A stretch of 64,000 nt of DNA. Origin: Sipunculus nudus. Its lineage: Eukaryota > Annelida > Sipuncula > Golfingiida > Sipunculidae. The position numbers and the translations under genes are program-made. The stretch is taken from positions 21,495,079-21,559,078 of the forward strand of contig CM049307.1 of the NCBI GenBank assembly GCA_026874595.1, given 5' to 3'. This document shows, piece by piece, positions 61,460 to 64,000 of the stretch. The notes below the pieces were generated by a model that worked only from the letters and a program-made list of their open reading frames with translations, did not search any database and had not been told where the DNA came from. The first letter of the stretch is position 1. Every line of letters begins with the position of its first letter.

Positions 61460-64000
61460 ATTTTGGTTTTCCAGTTCTTTAAATCAAAGAGCTTGTGATA
61501 TTCTTTTTTTTATTTTCGAAGCAATGTCTCATTTATAATTACCAGGGAGACCATATGGTAGAATGAATGATAACCCGTGTGCATGAAAGAGTAATGCGAA
61601 CGGATTAATTACCTATCCACAAATTACTAATCCAGACGCACGGATTACCAAACGCTCAAGGATATATTTTTATTTTCACCTTGTCGTTAACTGAACTCCG
61701 TATGTTTAAGATGCAGACTGACGTATTAGGAAGTTTTTATCATAGAGTAATAACCGTGTGAGAAATCCGTCTCTTGAAGGTTGAGTGAAAGCGGCCCAAA
61801 TATTACGCTATCGGGGCACAGGCATAATTGCAATCGGCCCACCGTGTGGTCAATCGATCATTATGAAATGTAATAATTTAATATTATGTAATCTTATCCC
61901 CCCCCCCCCCAAAAAAAATGATAAAAGTGTGACATTAAAGAGTGTTGTACATTTCACTGATACTAACTCACGTCTATGTTTACTTATTCTAAAACATTGT
62001 CCCAAAAAATTACTTGGCATTTCGGAATTACAATTGCAGCAAAATAGCTGAGACGCTATCGCGATTAATTATTGGAAATGCGATCATGTTCTCAAATACA
62101 CTGCAGGTGTTTCAAGAATAGGGAATAATTGTTCCTAATTCCTGGAAACCTGATTACTCCATAAGAGTTAATGGGAAGCCAGTAGACCTCGTTCGAGGTG
62201 TTAGTCTATATATATATGTTTGAAACATACACAAAGAAACTCATGTGTCTTGATTTACCTGCCATTTATACATGGGCTATTCTACAGCTCTCGTAGTGCC
62301 TTTAACTGAATTGCTTTCATATATTCCACTGATTATTGATTGTCTGATGTAAGAATCTGTTACTGAGATCAGTATGGTTTTCACGATTGTCACACGCTCA
62401 TCACTTACTATAACCTTAAAAAAATATCAGCCCGTAATTGGCTTTCTAATAAAAGCGCTATGACTTACTTTGAGTTGTGATAACAGAAATCGTGAAAACT
62501 GGACTGTAGTGGCTGCCCATACGAAACAACGATATCTATGTGCACAGCTGCTAATGTTTGCATTAGGTCATGGGTGAAGAATTAACTCAAAAGAAAGCAC
62601 GTGAATTTTCCACTTCTATGGTGGTCGCCACCATTGTCTGTGGATCTCACGACACGCTGTTTATCAAATAACTTCGCAAGTGGTAGATCCAGTTAGAAAG
62701 TAAACACATATTAAATGGCCTGGATTTTTTAAGCTTCACGATAGATAAACGGTGTGGTCCTAAATAACCAATATTCATTCCCCATGCAGCTTTCCAATTT
62801 TAGAGCAGTTTTCGAGATGGCCTGTGACAGTGGAAAATATATCGCCACTAACAACACCTGGCTTAAGTGTACAGGTCATTCATCACATGTCGCGAAAGAA
62901 TGTGGTTAACATAATTGTAAATGCTTGAATATGATTGGCCCTTAGTTAAGAAGCCAGTAGGATAAATTATCATCGAACTTGCAAGGATGATTGTATACAT
63001 GTTTTCATTTGGGAGAACACTGCCTGGGAACTACCTCCGTCGAAAAAGACGACTTCCTTTTCAACTGTGACGAAATAGTACGAGGCCAAAACCGTGAATT
63101 TTCATTTTCATTTAATTTCTGGGAAGTTCAGTCAGTCGTAGATGGGTGGCACTGTTCGTTGCTTCTGCCAGCCTCAGACCAGATACAGTCTGACTTTTCA
63201 GTCTTTGTCCCAACCCACAACGATTAGTTTATATTATAACTAACCCAAATGTATTATACAATGAGAACAAAAACTGATATCTGGGAAACATTTATATGTG
63301 ATCGTAGTAGAAGTACTTTTGTTTTTGTCTCACTCACATCAAGGTTCATTCAGCAACGTGTTCTTGTAATAGGTCAACCATCCGCTAGAAGTCTCTATTC
63401 AAAATAAACCTCTTCCAGTTTTAGGGATTATGGGACGGTCTGCACTTTTTTGTTTCCAACTGTCACAATTCGGGAGAAATAAGCCTCATTACATGGCATA
63501 TATAATACACCTGCTTATCAAATTATACTTAGTTCATTAAGTTCTTATCACTCGTGTGGATGTGATTTGCCTTGAGACAATAATTCAAAAAATTTTAAAG
63601 GCCTTTACATGCTCTCTTCAGCGTATACTTTATTGACTCTCCATCTTCATGGCGTCTTTGTTCACTCTTTATTGGCTCCACATGCTTCCCTACAACTTTA
63701 ATGTATTAAATAAGCTACAGTGCACGGTGGGGATATCATTTCTTGACCCAAAGTCCCTAAACAATAGAGTCAATCCCTAGTTAGTAAGATTAGGCGTAGA
63801 GTGGTACTATATTACAAAGGCAAAGGCTCCCGAAACAGCAGTTTTGCAATGTTTGCCGCCATACATTTATTTGTTATAAAATTAATATGGATGTCTAAAG
63901 CCATGATCTTTTCAGTGATGGTGCACCTGTGCCTCATCAAAGATCGGCAGGTCACACAAAGGGGCTTTAAATGAATAAAGCCAACCTTTCAAAGAATAAA
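61457..64000. other. No gene recognised
   Basis: Contains a C-run at 61899-61910. The frame at 62991-63227 (78 codons, plus) has no recognisable domain or splice support. No repeat family seen elsewhere in the window was identified here. Confidence 0.45.

Noticed and set aside
62991-63227. 78-codon plus frame near the right end
   Set aside because: No recognisable motif and no flanking splice sites that I could defend.

Overview
This window looks like nuclear DNA of an invertebrate animal, most probably a bivalve or other mollusc. It is AT-rich, intron-dense and full of repeats, with one recognisable host gene, GT-AG introns and no bacterial-style operons. The mollusc call is an inference from the mix of repeats (DIRS, Penelope-like, L1/Tx1-like, Gmr1-like Ty3/gypsy, PIF/Harbinger and hAT remnants, long TA microsatellites, and dispersed repeats rich in TGACCT/AGGTCA). 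No single sequence proves the species.

Left half (1-29.2 kb): the 5' half of DDX46 (the PRP5 homologue, a DEAD-box splicing helicase) lies on the minus strand. I could join eleven coding exons with consistent phase and consensus splice sites, from an ATG at 29184-29186 to a donor at 3311. Together they give 504 codons plus one base. They cover the RS-rich N-terminus, the acidic WSLEDDDDD stretch, the DPLDAFM motif, the Q motif, Walker A, motif Ia, the GG motif and motif Ib. The DEAD box and helicase domain 2 must lie beyond position 1. The first coding exon carries only 14 coding bases and is followed by a 14.2 kb intron.

Intron 1 (14954-29172) is a dense repeat nest. It holds a tRNA-like SINE head, a higher-order tandem array built around a 12-bp palindrome, a decayed DIRS tyrosine-recombinase retroelement, a hAT transposase tail, a long-TIR foldback/MITE, and an internally deleted Penelope-like element whose 3' end is also present inverted at its 5' side. 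The smaller introns hold dispersed repeats.

Right half (29.2-64 kb): no host coding gene could be recognised. It contains several minisatellites, a PIF/Harbinger transposase fragment, three LTRs of one family (two apparently solo, one attached to a decayed element), a Gmr1-like Ty3/gypsy remnant in which integrase directly follows protease, two long L1/Tx1-like LINE copies on opposite strands plus a third 3' fragment, a foldback region made of short repeated motifs, and many (TA)n and homopolymer G/C tracts.

The most notable points are the unusual protease-integrase order of the Ty3/gypsy remnant, the inverted terminal structure of the Penelope-like element, the palindrome-phased tandem array inside the first intron of DDX46, and a possible alternative first exon about 0.9 kb inside that intron. 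All mobile-element coding regions are broken.
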